Assembly (NCBI GenBank): GCA_016930675.1
Contig: JAFGGG010000036.1
Span: 62,001 to 126,000, forward strand
DNA length: 64,000 nt
DNA from: Spirochaetales bacterium
GTDB lineage: Bacteria; Spirochaetota; Spirochaetia; SZUA-6; RPPD01
Reading direction: 5' to 3'
The notes under the pieces are model-generated. The model had not been told where the DNA came from. It searched no databases and saw only the letters and a program-made list of their open reading frames with translations. Positions 18,392-27,903 of the stretch are shown piece after piece. Numbering within the stretch: position 1 is the stretch's first letter; every line of letters begins with the position of its first letter. The position numbers and the translations under genes were made by a program.

Positions 18392-19109
18392 TGATATACG
18401 GCTGCATGTGTATCTTTCGCGCTGCGGTATTGCATCGAGAAGAGCTTGTGAAAAGATTATTCTTTCAGGCCGCGTTTGTGTAAATGGAAAACCGGTTACC
18501 ACTCTTGGTTCCAAAGTCACAAAACAGGATGAGGTAACCTTAGACGGTAAACTGGTTAGCCTTGTGAAGAAAAAGGTTTATATCGCGCTTCATAAACCGG
18601 CCGGCTTTCTTTGTGCGAATTCCGACAGATTCGGAAGGCCGCTTGCCAAGGAGCTTTTTCAGGCTGCGATTCCCCAGAGGCTGTTCCATGTGGGGAGGCT
18701 AGATTTTTTATCCAGTGGATTGATTTTTTTTACCAATGATGGTAATTTCTCTGGAGTCATTACCCATCCCAGATACGGTGTTGAAAAAGAGTATCTGGTT
18801 AGTGTTGGGAAGGTGATGACAGACGAGTTGCTCGATCAATATGTGGCGGGGATTAAGATTGAGGGAGTGCGGTATCAAGCCAAGTGCTATCAACGAATAT
18901 TACCTAAGAAGTTTCGGCTGACACTGACTCAGGGTAAGAACAGGGAGATACGAAAGGTATTAGGCGCGGCGGACGTGGCTATCAAAACACTGCAGCGAAT
19001 ACGGATTGGAAATGTTTTACTAGGCGGGCTTAAAAGCGGCAAATACCGCCATCTTACCGCAGATGAAGTAAGGTGGTTTTTTGAAAAGGCCGGAGTAATA
19101 AAAATGTGA
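18357..19109 (+). CDS. RsuA/RluB-family pseudouridine synthase
   Basis: Ribosomal RNA pseudouridine synthase, probably of the RluB group that modifies 23S rRNA. Residues ~14-75 form an S4 RNA-binding domain (RLHVYLSRCGIASRRACEKII). The catalytic domain includes VGRLDFLSSGLIFFTNDG, which holds the catalytic Asp, and the RKVLG region near the C-terminus. The ATG lies inside scpB; a TTG seven codons later, next to AAGGA, is an alternative start. Placement after scpB is the usual one for RluB, but RsuA cannot be excluded. Confidence 0.88.
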   Translation: MRLKEGNLNSVDDIRLHVYLSRCGIASRRACEKIILSGRVCVNGKPVTTLGSKVTKQDEVTLDGKLVSLVKKKVYIALHKPAGFLCANSDRFGRPLAKELFQAAIPQRLFHVGRLDFLSSGLIFFTNDGNFSGVITHPRYGVEKEYLVSVGKVMTDELLDQYVAGIKIEGVRYQAKCYQRILPKKFRLTLTQGKNREIRKVLGAADVAIKTLQRIRIGNVLLGGLKSGKYRHLTADEVRWFFEKAGVIKM

Positions 19110-19361
19110 ATATTTTTTTGTGACACGAAGCTCACAAGAATATAGTATGGAATTGATTTCAGGTAGAACTTATAAAAATCTCCGTGACTCCGTGATCTCC
19201 GTAAGAAGTAAATATCCGACAGTAATTTGGTTTTTAATATTTATACGTTCAGACTTGACCATAGCGAAAGTTTGTGAGAACATAGGCCTTTATTGCACTT
19301 TTTTAAAATTGGCGCTTTAGTAGTTATTTTATTACACAGAAAGGTTTAACGAGTAATAACC
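19110..19361. other. 252-bp leader of rpsA with CTCCGTG-type repeat remnants
   Basis: No credible gene; the 66-residue track ORF is low-complexity and lacks a ribosome site. GACACGAAGCTCAC (19123-19136) and CTCCGTGACTCCGTGATCTCCGT (19179-19201) resemble degenerate tandem CACGGAG units. TTGACC near 19254 with a poor -10 region may be the rpsA promoter. rpsA often has a long leader for autoregulation, but no structure was identified. Confidence 0.4.
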
Positions 19362-21056
19362 ATGTCTGAATTGAATGAAGATAATCTTTCTCAAGATGAT
19401 CTGCAGGAGCAGTACTTAAAAACAATGGATACTCTTAAAGAAGGGCAGCTGATACAGGGTTCTGTACTTGAAGTATCGGATGAGTTTGTATTTATCGATG
19501 TGGGGTATAAGTCCGAAGGCAAAATTCCTTTAACCGAATTCGAGGAAAAACCGAAAATTGGCGACACTGTAAAAGTTGTTCTGCTTTATAAAGAAGGACG
19601 AAACGGCCAGGTAATCGTATCCAAGCGTAAAGCTGATGAAATTGATTTTTGGCAGCAGCTTCAAAAAAGTTATAGAGAACATCTTCCCGTTGAAGCCGTT
19701 ATCGTAAAAAGCGTGAAGGGCGGTTTCGAAGCCAAGATCCAGGAGCACGCGCTCGCGATGGTGCCTATGTCACAGGTGGATAATCGGAAGGTAGAAGACC
19801 CTCAAGAGTATATCGGTTTAAAATCCAAGTTCTATATCGAACGTATTTATAAAAGCGGGCAGAGAAGAATAGTGCTTTCCAGACGAGCCTGGCTTGAGGA
19901 TAAAAGCCGGCAACAGCAGGATGATTTTTTTAAGCTAAAAAACATCGGCGATGAGGTTGAGGGAACGGTAAAGAGTTTTACCTCGTTTGGAGTATTTATC
20001 AATTTGGGCGGTTTTGACGGACTGCTGCATAACAGTGACCTCAGCTGGAGTAAAACCGCGAAAGCCAAAGATCTTTTCAATAAAAACGATAAGGTTAAGC
20101 TTAAAATTATTAATATTGACAGGGACAAAAAAAAGATTAGCCTCAGTTTAAAGGAGATGACGCCTAATCCTTGGAAAAGCTTTGAGGAAAGATATGAGAC
20201 CGGAGATATTGTAAAGGGTAAAGTCACGAAACTTGTTGAGTACGGTGCGTTTGTCGAGCTGGAACCGGGTATCGAAGGACTGGTACATATCTCGGAACTC
20301 TCCTGGGTTAGAAAAGTGCGGCATCCCAAAGAGGTGTTCAATGTTAATGATACGGTTGAAGTTAAGATCCTTGACTTTGATCTGCATGAGGAGAAGGTTT
20401 CTTTGAGTTTGAAGCATGTGCTGAAGAATCCATGGGACGATCTCGAAGAGCGTTATCCGGAAGGAAGCAGAATCAAGCGGACTATAAAAAATTTATCCGC
20501 GACAGGTGCTTTTTTGGAGCTTGAAGAGGGTATTGACGGCTTTTTACATGTGGATGATATCTCATGGACAAAACATGTAAAAAAATCAAAGGACGCGCTC
20601 AAAGCGGGTGAAGAGATCGAAGTAATGATATTAAAAATCGATAAAGAAAATAAAAAGGTGCGCTTGGGTTTAAAGCAGCTGTCCGACGATCCCTGGCAGG
20701 CTTTGCAGAACGTATTTTCAAAGGGCAGTGTAATCGAGGGAGAGATAAAAAGTATAATGGAACCCGGAATTGAACTGGAAGTACAGGGCGGTATCAAGGG
20801 TTTTATAAAAAGATCACAGATTTGCGATCCTACTCTGGAAAAAGTCGAAGAAGTAATAACACGGTATAAGGTCGGTGATAAAATAAAGGCTTCTATTATA
20901 GAGCTTGTTCCGAAGAGGAAAAAGCTGGGACTTTCTTTAAGGGATTACGCGGACAGAGAGCGGGCTAAGGATATGGAAAAGTATCTTCACGATGAGGAAG
21001 ACCAGATCGAGACCGCCACGCTGGCTGATATTATCAAGGAAAAGGAAGCTAAATAA
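19362..21056 (+). CDS. rpsA: 30S ribosomal protein S1
   Basis: RNA-binding ribosomal protein that brings mRNA to the 30S subunit. Six S1 domains can be read in order: LKEGQLIQGSVLEV, LPVEAVIVKSVKGG, GDEVEGTVKSFTSFGVFI, GDIVKGKVTKLVEYGAFV, GSRIKRTIKNLSATGAFL and GSVIEGEIKSIMEPGIEL. The third and fourth are closest to consensus. The 564-residue length fits a six-domain S1. No cmk partner lies upstream in this window. It starts after a 252-bp gap and is followed after 20 bp by an AAA+ regulator. Confidence 0.96.
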   Translation: MSELNEDNLSQDDLQEQYLKTMDTLKEGQLIQGSVLEVSDEFVFIDVGYKSEGKIPLTEFEEKPKIGDTVKVVLLYKEGRNGQVIVSKRKADEIDFWQQLQKSYREHLPVEAVIVKSVKGGFEAKIQEHALAMVPMSQVDNRKVEDPQEYIGLKSKFYIERIYKSGQRRIVLSRRAWLEDKSRQQQDDFFKLKNIGDEVEGTVKSFTSFGVFINLGGFDGLLHNSDLSWSKTAKAKDLFNKNDKVKLKIINIDRDKKKISLSLKEMTPNPWKSFEERYETGDIVKGKVTKLVEYGAFVELEPGIEGLVHISELSWVRKVRHPKEVFNVNDTVEVKILDFDLHEEKVSLSLKHVLKNPWDDLEERYPEGSRIKRTIKNLSATGAFLELEEGIDGFLHVDDISWTKHVKKSKDALKAGEEIEVMILKIDKENKKVRLGLKQLSDDPWQALQNVFSKGSVIEGEIKSIMEPGIELEVQGGIKGFIKRSQICDPTLEKVEEVITRYKVGDKIKASIIELVPKRKKLGLSLRDYADRERAKDMEKYLHDEEDQIETATLADIIKEKEAK

Positions 21057-21075
21057 TACGGACTTCTAAGATATC

Positions 21076-22587
21076 ATGTTAAATTTTGATATTAATCGAA
21101 AAAAGCTAGAGACATTAATCGAAATCAATACACTTATAAACTCGAATTATGATGATATCAAGGTTCTTCTCACCCAGATCATTGAATCCGCCACCAGGCT
21201 TACCGAAGGCGCCGCCTCTTCATTGATTCTGGAAAATCCTGAGAATAAAAAGCTCTATTTTGAAATAGCGCTGGGCGAGAAGGGGGCGGATGTTAAGCGC
21301 TTTTCCTTAAAAAGCGGTGAAGGTATTGCCGGCTGGGTTTATGAAAAAAACCATTCGCTTATTGTGAACGACACGGACATGGATAACAGATTTAAGTCGG
21401 ATATCAGTGAAAAGATTCAATTTCCCACTTCATCCATTCTGGCCGTACCCATGCGGGTAAAGGACAGGTGTGTGGGAGTTATTGAAATTCTCAATAAAAA
21501 AGACGGCAAAAATTTTAACGATGAGGATCTGCAATGGCTTGAGATTTTCGCCACGCAGGCGGCAATAGCCATCCAAAATGCGCGCTCGTTTCAAAAGATT
21601 AAAGACGAGGTTTCTCTGCTTCATGACCAGATTCAAACCGAACATGGATACCATACCTTTATCGGTAAGAGCAAGGGTCTCATGGAAAAATTGGAGATCG
21701 CCAAAAAAGCGGCAGGTACCGATTCTTCCGTGCTGCTGCTTGGCGAGAGTGGAGTGGGCAAGGAGCTGTTCGCCGAGCAGATTCATCTGAACAGTCCGCG
21801 CAGAGACAATGCTTTTATCAGGGTCAACTGCCCGGCACTTTCGGAAAGTCTGTTGGAAAGTGAACTCTTCGGCCATGTCAAAGGAGCTTATACCGATGCT
21901 ATTGCCAACCGGCGGGGCCGATTTGAGCTGGCGGACAGCGGAACAATATTTTTGGACGAGATCAGCGATCTACCGCTTTCTGTCCAGGCAAAACTGTTGC
22001 GTGTGATTCAGGAAAAGACTTTTGAACCGGTGGGAAGTTCAAGTTCAATTAAGGTTGATGTGAGAATAATCGCCGCCACTAATAAAGATATCGAAAACGA
22101 GGTAAAACGGGGAAGGTTCCGTTCGGATTTATATTATCGCTTGAACGTGCTGCCTATTTATATTCCTCCGCTTAGGGAACGTACTTCCGACATTCCTCTG
22201 TTGATCGACTTTTTTCTTACCAAGTTTAGACGGGAAACCAAGAAGCAGATAAAGGGCTTTACCGATGAAGCAATAGAAATGTTGCTTTCATATTCATGGC
22301 CGGGAAATGTAAGAGAACTTGAGAACGCGATCGAACGTGCGGTCGTAATCTGTCAGACAGAGTATATTACGCCTCAGGCATTAATTTTACATAATCAGGC
22401 TGTCCCTGAAGAAGAACGTTATAGGGGAAAAACCCTGAAAGATGCAATTAACTTATTTAAAGCCCATTTTGTAAAAAAGGCTTTGGGAAAAAATAATTGG
22501 AATCAGACAAAAACGGCCGGTGAACTCGGCATTCAGCGAACATATCTATCACGGCTCTTAAAGGAGCTGTCAATAAATAAAGAATAA
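21076..22587 (+). CDS. GAF-AAA+-Fis enhancer-binding-type regulator with altered GAFTGA loop
   Basis: The 503-residue protein has a GAF domain (residues ~15-170), a sigma54-type AAA+ domain (~195-420; Walker A GESGVGKE, Walker B GTIFLDEI, arginine region YRLNVLPI) and a Fis-like helix-turn-helix (~455-500, WNQTKTAGELGIQRTYLSRL). The loop that contacts sigma54 is normally GAFTGA; here it reads GAYTDA (around residue 270), with Asp in place of the second Gly. That may weaken sigma54 contact or mark a repressor-type protein. The GAF ligand is unknown. It probably shares a transcript with rpsA upstream and the TPR gene 10 bp downstream. Confidence 0.88.
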   Translation: MLNFDINRKKLETLIEINTLINSNYDDIKVLLTQIIESATRLTEGAASSLILENPENKKLYFEIALGEKGADVKRFSLKSGEGIAGWVYEKNHSLIVNDTDMDNRFKSDISEKIQFPTSSILAVPMRVKDRCVGVIEILNKKDGKNFNDEDLQWLEIFATQAAIAIQNARSFQKIKDEVSLLHDQIQTEHGYHTFIGKSKGLMEKLEIAKKAAGTDSSVLLLGESGVGKELFAEQIHLNSPRRDNAFIRVNCPALSESLLESELFGHVKGAYTDAIANRRGRFELADSGTIFLDEISDLPLSVQAKLLRVIQEKTFEPVGSSSSIKVDVRIIAATNKDIENEVKRGRFRSDLYYRLNVLPIYIPPLRERTSDIPLLIDFFLTKFRRETKKQIKGFTDEAIEMLLSYSWPGNVRELENAIERAVVICQTEYITPQALILHNQAVPEEERYRGKTLKDAINLFKAHFVKKALGKNNWNQTKTAGELGIQRTYLSRLLKELSINKE

Positions 22588-22596
22588 GGAGTTGTC

Positions 22597-23499
22597 ATGA
22601 ACAAAGCACACGGTACGGAAACCAAATTGGGTTTCGGCGATAAGCTTGCGCAGGTAATACAGAAAAACAGGTTTTTAATTTTTTTAGTTACTATTGCTAT
22701 TATAGTGGGGCTTGTATTTTTTTTAGTATGGGTGACCATATCCGAGCAGATAGAAAAGAGCTCAACTCAAAAGGCGGAAGAGTTGCAGGAGCGATACGAT
22801 AAATGGAAGAATGAATATGATACTGAAAAAAACAAACAGTATAAACAGGAACTGGTTGATTTTATTGAAACTGTAATAGATGAATATCCCAATACTCTGG
22901 CCTGCCAGAGAGCGCTTTTTACGCGTTTCTATATGACAAGAGAGGATGCACTTGTTGAAGGGGAAGGTGGGGAAAAACAGGATAAAAGCCAGGCCTGGCT
23001 CAGTATGCTTGATGATATGCTTCAGGCTGTAAAGGCGAATCCCCATAGTTACCTGGCGGAGATGGCGCTTTACAATGCGGCCGTCATAATCGAAGAGATA
23101 GACTATTACCAGAAAGAGGGGACCTATTTATTGGACCGGATAACTCAGGACGATGTTCGGGAACTCATAGCTGAAGAAACTTTTAAGAACTATGAATACG
23201 ATCTTGAACAGCTGGATGATTATGCTTTGGCATTGTATATATATTTTGCAAAGACATATCCGGAGGCCGTGGATTACCCTCATGTGCTGTTGTCAACGGC
23301 CAGGTTATTGGAGACGAAACTATCGCAGGTAGAGGAAAAGGGAGACAGCGACTCGGCCGATCAGATTTTGGCCCGGATAAGAGAGATCTATCTGGAGCTG
23401 GAGCTGGATTTCGAAAAGAATGATTGGACAAAAATTGCTAAAAATCGTAACATTATGTTGAAGATACAGGAGGGGGAAACTGAAGAACAAGAGGAATAA
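22597..23499 (+). CDS. Membrane-anchored TPR-like protein
   Basis: A 300-residue protein with a cytoplasmic N-terminus, one membrane helix (LIFLVTIAIIVGLVFFLVWV, residues ~28-48) and an extracytoplasmic helical region. The helices resemble the TPR/YfgM/CpoB type (YNAAVIIEEIDYYQKEGTYLLD, ALALYIYFAKTYPEAVDYP). AAGGAG stands just before the ATG. It sits between the AAA+ regulator and the CHASE2 cyclase with short gaps, so it may belong to that operon. No enzymatic motif is visible. Confidence 0.75.
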   Translation: MNKAHGTETKLGFGDKLAQVIQKNRFLIFLVTIAIIVGLVFFLVWVTISEQIEKSSTQKAEELQERYDKWKNEYDTEKNKQYKQELVDFIETVIDEYPNTLACQRALFTRFYMTREDALVEGEGGEKQDKSQAWLSMLDDMLQAVKANPHSYLAEMALYNAAVIIEEIDYYQKEGTYLLDRITQDDVRELIAEETFKNYEYDLEQLDDYALALYIYFAKTYPEAVDYPHVLLSTARLLETKLSQVEEKGDSDSADQILARIREIYLELELDFEKNDWTKIAKNRNIMLKIQEGETEEQEE

Positions 23500-23521
23500 T
23501 CACTTTTGTTAGGAGATAATA

Positions 23522-25939
23522 ATGGCGTCTAATGGAAAAAAAGCACATATCTTTGAGCTTAAGTATTTTAGTTTGGTTATTGCCTTCATTGTTTTTTTGG
23601 TTATCGTGTTCCTTAACTACGGAACAATCATTCTTTCGGAATTCGATTTAAAGGTTCTTGACGGATATTTCCAGAGCGGCCATCTGCAGTATAAAATGGA
23701 CCTCAAGCGGAGGCAGGAGCGCCAGCAGGAGATAGAAAGCGAAGGCGTAGATTTGAAAAAAGAAGAGGAACTGAGGACCTCTTCTGACATTCTTATTGCT
23801 CCTATAGATTTCGACAGTCTGCAGCGTCTGGGGCGCTGGCCCTTTCCCCGCTCCGTGGAAGCTAATTATGTTAATTTTCTGACTCGCATTGTTAATCAGG
23901 ATGCGCGCGAGCGAGCCCTGCTTTTGGATATCTTTTTTGTGGAAAAGGACAGCAACAGACCGGAAAACGATATCATGCTTATCCAGGCAATAAAGGAAAA
24001 CAAGAGAGTATTTTTAGAAACAGTTGTTGATTGGTTTTTGCTTCAGGATGATCCCCTTCGGGAAACCTTTTATGAGGCTCAGGCAACGTTGGAAGAAAAC
24101 TGCGGTACTATTACGAATATTCAGGGTGATTGGGAGGCACTTGAGCCTTTTTTCGGTGTGGAACCGCCTTTAAAACCATACGCACAAGCTGCGTACGGGT
24201 TTGGTCATGCAAATTATGATAAAGACAATGATCAAATTTATAGAAGGAATAGGGTTTTCGCCCGCTATTCCCGTTTAATCGCGGAGTATCCCATTCCTGT
24301 GCATGAGATTACAGAAGGTTTACGCAATCTTAGTGTTAATAAGGATAATTTTGAGTGGCTGGGCTGGCTAAATAGGAAGAACGGTGAGTTTGAGAATATA
24401 AGCTTTCCTTTTTCCGAAGAAAATCTTGCTAAACTTGAAAAAGAAATGCAGGAAAAAGCTTTAACCAAACCAGATCAGGGAAGCGGGAATGATCTTTATA
24501 TTATTAGGAAGTTTAAGGACTCGTTTGTTCCATCAATCAGCCTTGCCCTGGCTTTGGAGTATATGAATAAGAAAATCGAAGACGTGGAAGTAAAGCTGGG
24601 CGAGTACGTGAGAATATCGGAACCTGAATTTTTTAATATAGAGACCAACGCGTGGGAAAAACCGTACCGGGTAATGACCGGTACGGATGAATACTATACA
24701 CTGGACGAAATAAAAATACCGATTGACAAGCATGGAGATATGCTGATCAATTTTATGGGTCCGGGATCGACAAAGGACGACTATACATTTAAACTCAGAC
24801 CTTTTTACTATTACGCCCAGTTTGCGCCCGGTCCCGATCCGGAAACTTCGATTATTCCCTGGCCCAAAGCACCGGGGGGGATAGGATTTAAGAATAAGCT
24901 GGTATTGGCAGGTGGTTTTTTTCAAGGCACTGACGAGAAACCCACGCCTTTCGGCCTGATGTACGGCGTTGAGGTGCATGCTAATTCCCTTGACACGATT
25001 ATCAGAAATAATTTTTTATTCCATGCGCCTGTATGGTTGGATCTGTTAATCATCCTGGGCGTAATTCTGTTAATTGCCTTTATTTCTTCGCGGCTCCCGA
25101 CATTACTTTCTCTGCATATATCCATATTTATCGTAATTTTATATATGATATTGATTTGTGATCAGATATTTCAAAACTTCAATTTTATTTTAAGTTTTAC
25201 CGCTCCACCATTGGCCATCATCCTGACAGTGTTGATGATTGTGGCCTACAGAGTTATTTTCGAAGAACGCGATAAACGGCGGATTAGAGGCATGTTCGGC
25301 AAGTATGTGAGCCCGGCGGTCGTGGATCAGATTCTGCAGAATCCGCCCGAGCTGGGCGGAGTCGACAAAGAGCTGACCGTGCTCTTTTCCGATATCCGCG
25401 GTTTTACCACGCTGTCGGAAAGCATGACCCCCCAGGCCCTGGTTGAACACCTTAATCATTATCTTACCGCAATGACCGATCTGATTTTGGAGTACAGAGG
25501 CACGCTCGACAAATACGTGGGTGATGAGATAATGTGTTTTTGGGGAGCTCCCCTTCCACAAGCCGAGCATGCCATTATGTCCTGCAAATGCGCGCTCAAG
25601 CAGATGGAGGTACTGCATCAATTAAACGAAAAATGGCCTCCGGAAAAACGGATCAATATCGGAATCGGCCTTAATTCGGGGATCATGACCGTAGGCAATA
25701 TGGGATCGCAGGGGCGCATGAACTACACCCTGATGGGAGACAATGTGAATCTGGGCGCGCGGCTTGAGGGCACGAATAAGACCTACCATACCAATATTAT
25801 TATCAGCGAGTTCACCTACGGACTGGTCAAGGACAAAGTAATTGTGCGGGAACTGGACAACATCCGGGTCAAGGGTAAAAACAAACCTGTCGTGATTTAC
25901 GAGCTTCTAGATGTGATCGGGGGCTTAAGTCCGGAGTAA
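23522..25939 (+). CDS. CHASE2-domain class III adenylate cyclase
   Basis: Membrane sensor that should make cyclic AMP. An N-terminal helix (residues ~17-37) is followed by a long extracytoplasmic CHASE2 region, then three membrane helices (~500-585) and a cyclase catalytic domain (~610-790). Metal-binding Asp residues are in LFSDIRGFTT and VGDEIMCFWG, the purine-selecting Lys in DKYVGDE and Asp in LMGDNVN, and the transition-state Asn and Arg in NLGARLEG. This set matches adenylate rather than guanylate cyclase. The sensed signal is unknown. A likely reader of the product, the cNMP-domain methylglyoxal synthase, lies 6 kb downstream. Confidence 0.9.
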   Translation: MASNGKKAHIFELKYFSLVIAFIVFLVIVFLNYGTIILSEFDLKVLDGYFQSGHLQYKMDLKRRQERQQEIESEGVDLKKEEELRTSSDILIAPIDFDSLQRLGRWPFPRSVEANYVNFLTRIVNQDARERALLLDIFFVEKDSNRPENDIMLIQAIKENKRVFLETVVDWFLLQDDPLRETFYEAQATLEENCGTITNIQGDWEALEPFFGVEPPLKPYAQAAYGFGHANYDKDNDQIYRRNRVFARYSRLIAEYPIPVHEITEGLRNLSVNKDNFEWLGWLNRKNGEFENISFPFSEENLAKLEKEMQEKALTKPDQGSGNDLYIIRKFKDSFVPSISLALALEYMNKKIEDVEVKLGEYVRISEPEFFNIETNAWEKPYRVMTGTDEYYTLDEIKIPIDKHGDMLINFMGPGSTKDDYTFKLRPFYYYAQFAPGPDPETSIIPWPKAPGGIGFKNKLVLAGGFFQGTDEKPTPFGLMYGVEVHANSLDTIIRNNFLFHAPVWLDLLIILGVILLIAFISSRLPTLLSLHISIFIVILYMILICDQIFQNFNFILSFTAPPLAIILTVLMIVAYRVIFEERDKRRIRGMFGKYVSPAVVDQILQNPPELGGVDKELTVLFSDIRGFTTLSESMTPQALVEHLNHYLTAMTDLILEYRGTLDKYVGDEIMCFWGAPLPQAEHAIMSCKCALKQMEVLHQLNEKWPPEKRINIGIGLNSGIMTVGNMGSQGRMNYTLMGDNVNLGARLEGTNKTYHTNIIISEFTYGLVKDKVIVRELDNIRVKGKNKPVVIYELLDVIGGLSPE

Positions 25940-25955
25940 TAAAGGCTTAAACAAA

Positions 25956-26717
25956 GTGAAGAATTTTTTAAAGTATACATACCTCTGTTTAATTCCCATT
26001 ATTTTTATGCTGCCGGGCTGCGGTTTGATGGTGTCGGTAGGTGCCCTGCTCCCGCCAGTAGAAAATGGTTCTGCGGACACCACGTTTCGCTTCAGGATTT
26101 ACGACTCGGCCTGGGATGATGATGGTACGGATTACGTGTATTTCGGGATCGAGCTGTATTATAGGATATTTACCGGGCCTCAGTCGGGAGGTGTGATAAG
26201 TTTGAGTTATTCGAGTCAGTTGGCGGGAAATGGGTTTAGGAGGATGCACAGGGCAGGTGATGAAACGGATGATTTTATTAAACCGGTTTTATGTTTCGAA
26301 GATGTAGAGATCGGAAAGTACGAGTATCAGTATTTTAAAACATCGGGATACACTTATGTTGATATGGAATGTTATTTTGATGACATTACCGGGATGCTTA
26401 CGGTTACCATCAAAGATGACGGCGGAACCGTTCTTGAGACCTTTGAACTCAAACGCGCTGTTTCTTTTCCCGAAGGTCATGCCAGCGGTGAAGAGTATCA
26501 GTATAAGGGATTTGATGATTTTGAGCAGAACGACGCTGATATCAGCAGCACGATATGGGATAATTATATTAACGCACTTCCACCTGTCAATGTCACATTA
26601 ATGCTCTATGCTTTCAGCTACGGTTTCAGCCTTGATCCCAATCATATGTGGGCGCAGATTGAAAGCCCTTTGGAATATATCGGGCAGTTGGATGTAATGT
26701 GTAAAAAGTATGAGTAG
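25956..26717 (+). CDS. Putative lipoprotein of unknown function
   Basis: A 253-residue protein beginning at GTG with a lipoprotein signal peptide: hydrophobic LCLIPIIFML then the lipobox LPGC at residues ~19-22. The mature part is beta-rich (RFRIYDSAWDDDGTDYVYFG) and shows no known motif. It starts 16 bp after the cyclase gene and is probably in its transcript. Whether it takes part in signal sensing by the CHASE2 region is open. Confidence 0.75.
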   Translation: MKNFLKYTYLCLIPIIFMLPGCGLMVSVGALLPPVENGSADTTFRFRIYDSAWDDDGTDYVYFGIELYYRIFTGPQSGGVISLSYSSQLAGNGFRRMHRAGDETDDFIKPVLCFEDVEIGKYEYQYFKTSGYTYVDMECYFDDITGMLTVTIKDDGGTVLETFELKRAVSFPEGHASGEEYQYKGFDDFEQNDADISSTIWDNYINALPPVNVTLMLYAFSYGFSLDPNHMWAQIESPLEYIGQLDVMCKKYE

Positions 26718-26799
26718 CCGAAAGGCTTGCCTTTAAGCACTTAAAAATTAAGGAACGTGCATATTCTCTCGATAAACTATACAAAGGGGATTAATTACC

Positions 26800-27072
26800 A
26801 TGCATCCGATAAATATCTTTCTGACCTACGTTATTGTGGGCCTGGCGGCGGCCATCTACTTTTATTTTATTCTCAAGAAATATCTGATCGGAAAGTTCTG
26901 GGGCGCCTTGGTTGTGGGTTTCGTGGGTTCGTTCCTGGGCGGAGTAATTAATCATTTTTTCGGAACATATTTAGCGGAGCTGAGCAGGTATAACGACGTG
27001 AACATATTTGCCTCTCTTATTGCCGCTTTAATCCTGCTGTGGGTGTTTTCCAAGGTGAGCTCGCATAAGTGA
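26800..27072 (+). CDS. Small membrane protein, GlsB/YeaQ/YmgE-like
   Basis: A 90-residue protein with three hydrophobic helices (IFLTYVIVGLAAAIYFYFIL, FWGALVVGFVGSFLGGVIN, IFASLIAALILLWVF). The central glycine-rich helix and the small size resemble the transglycosylase-associated GlsB/YeaQ group, which is often stress-induced, though similarity is weak. ATG is preceded by AAAGGGG at a good distance. It is convergent with the next gene, with 40 bp between them. Confidence 0.6.
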   Translation: MHPINIFLTYVIVGLAAAIYFYFILKKYLIGKFWGALVVGFVGSFLGGVINHFFGTYLAELSRYNDVNIFASLIAALILLWVFSKVSSHK

Positions 27073-27112
27073 AATCTCCTCTTCTACTTGGGGGAAATTC
27101 TGTTGAGAATCC

Positions 27113-27781
27113 TTACTCCGCGTACTTCACCTTCAGCGAATACCCTAAATAATACAGATAAGAAAGCGCGGCGAACAGAGTTACAAACACCGATATGCCC
27201 ACAATAATGCTTCCCACAAGCTGAAGCGCGATCGCGAACTCGGTCAGCACGTAGATACCGGCTATGGGAACCAAAGGAATCAGCAGAAAAACAAGCTGCC
27301 ACAGAGGTCTGTTTAATTTTTTAAATACAGCCAGCCAGTACATAATCTCAACTGCCAGCTCCAGTACAATCAGCACTAAAAATATGATTTTTAATATGCC
27401 CAACTCGGGGCTTATGTACTGATGAAAAAAAGAAAGCATTACACACATGGTCAGCGAAAGAAAGGGATAAAAGAAGAAAATGGTAAGCACTCCGAAGACG
27501 AAGGCTAATTGTAGCACTAACAGCAGAAAAAACAAAAAGCTGACCTCTATCTGAATGATTCCAATCAGAAAGAACATGCCAAAAATACACATGATCCCCA
27601 TCATGGGAACAGCGATCAGATAGGGACTCAGGTTGTGAGTTCTTCCGAACTCAAGGATATTATAAGCGGGAATCAGCGCGGTCCAGCCGCTTTTCCCCGC
27701 TTTCTTAAACAACTTCCACACGGGAGCCACTATGATTAGTACAAAACCGAGAATAAGATAGGCATAGATAATAATATCCAC
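27113..27781 (-). CDS. DUF5684-like multi-pass membrane protein
   Basis: A 222-residue integral membrane protein with about five hydrophobic helices. The stretch FKKAGKSGWTALIPAYNILEF after the first helix is the pattern I associate with DUF5684 proteins, whose biochemical role is unknown. It stands alone on the minus strand between a small membrane protein and the divergent polymerase gene. The ATG at 27781 has AAGGGAG upstream. No catalytic residues are recognised. Confidence 0.65.
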   Translation of the reverse strand: MDIIIYAYLILGFVLIIVAPVWKLFKKAGKSGWTALIPAYNILEFGRTHNLSPYLIAVPMMGIMCIFGMFFLIGIIQIEVSFLFFLLLVLQLAFVFGVLTIFFFYPFLSLTMCVMLSFFHQYISPELGILKIIFLVLIVLELAVEIMYWLAVFKKLNRPLWQLVFLLIPLVPIAGIYVLTEFAIALQLVGSIIVGISVFVTLFAALSYLYYLGYSLKVKYAE

Positions 27782-27903
27782 TACACAACTCCCTTCAATT
27801 CATCTTACTATAGATTTAAAGTCGAATACGCAGAAATGTCAAGTGAAAAAACAAGGGAAAAGAGCTTGATTTTTTTCTCTCAATACTATACACTTGTTAA
27901 GTA

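Noticed and set aside
19179-19201. CTCCGTG units as the start of a CRISPR array
   Set aside because: The units are 7-9 bp with no spacers of regular length and no cas genes nearby.
19120-19320. 66-residue ORF in the rpsA leader
   Set aside because: No ribosome site, low complexity, and it runs through CTCCGTG-type repeat remnants.
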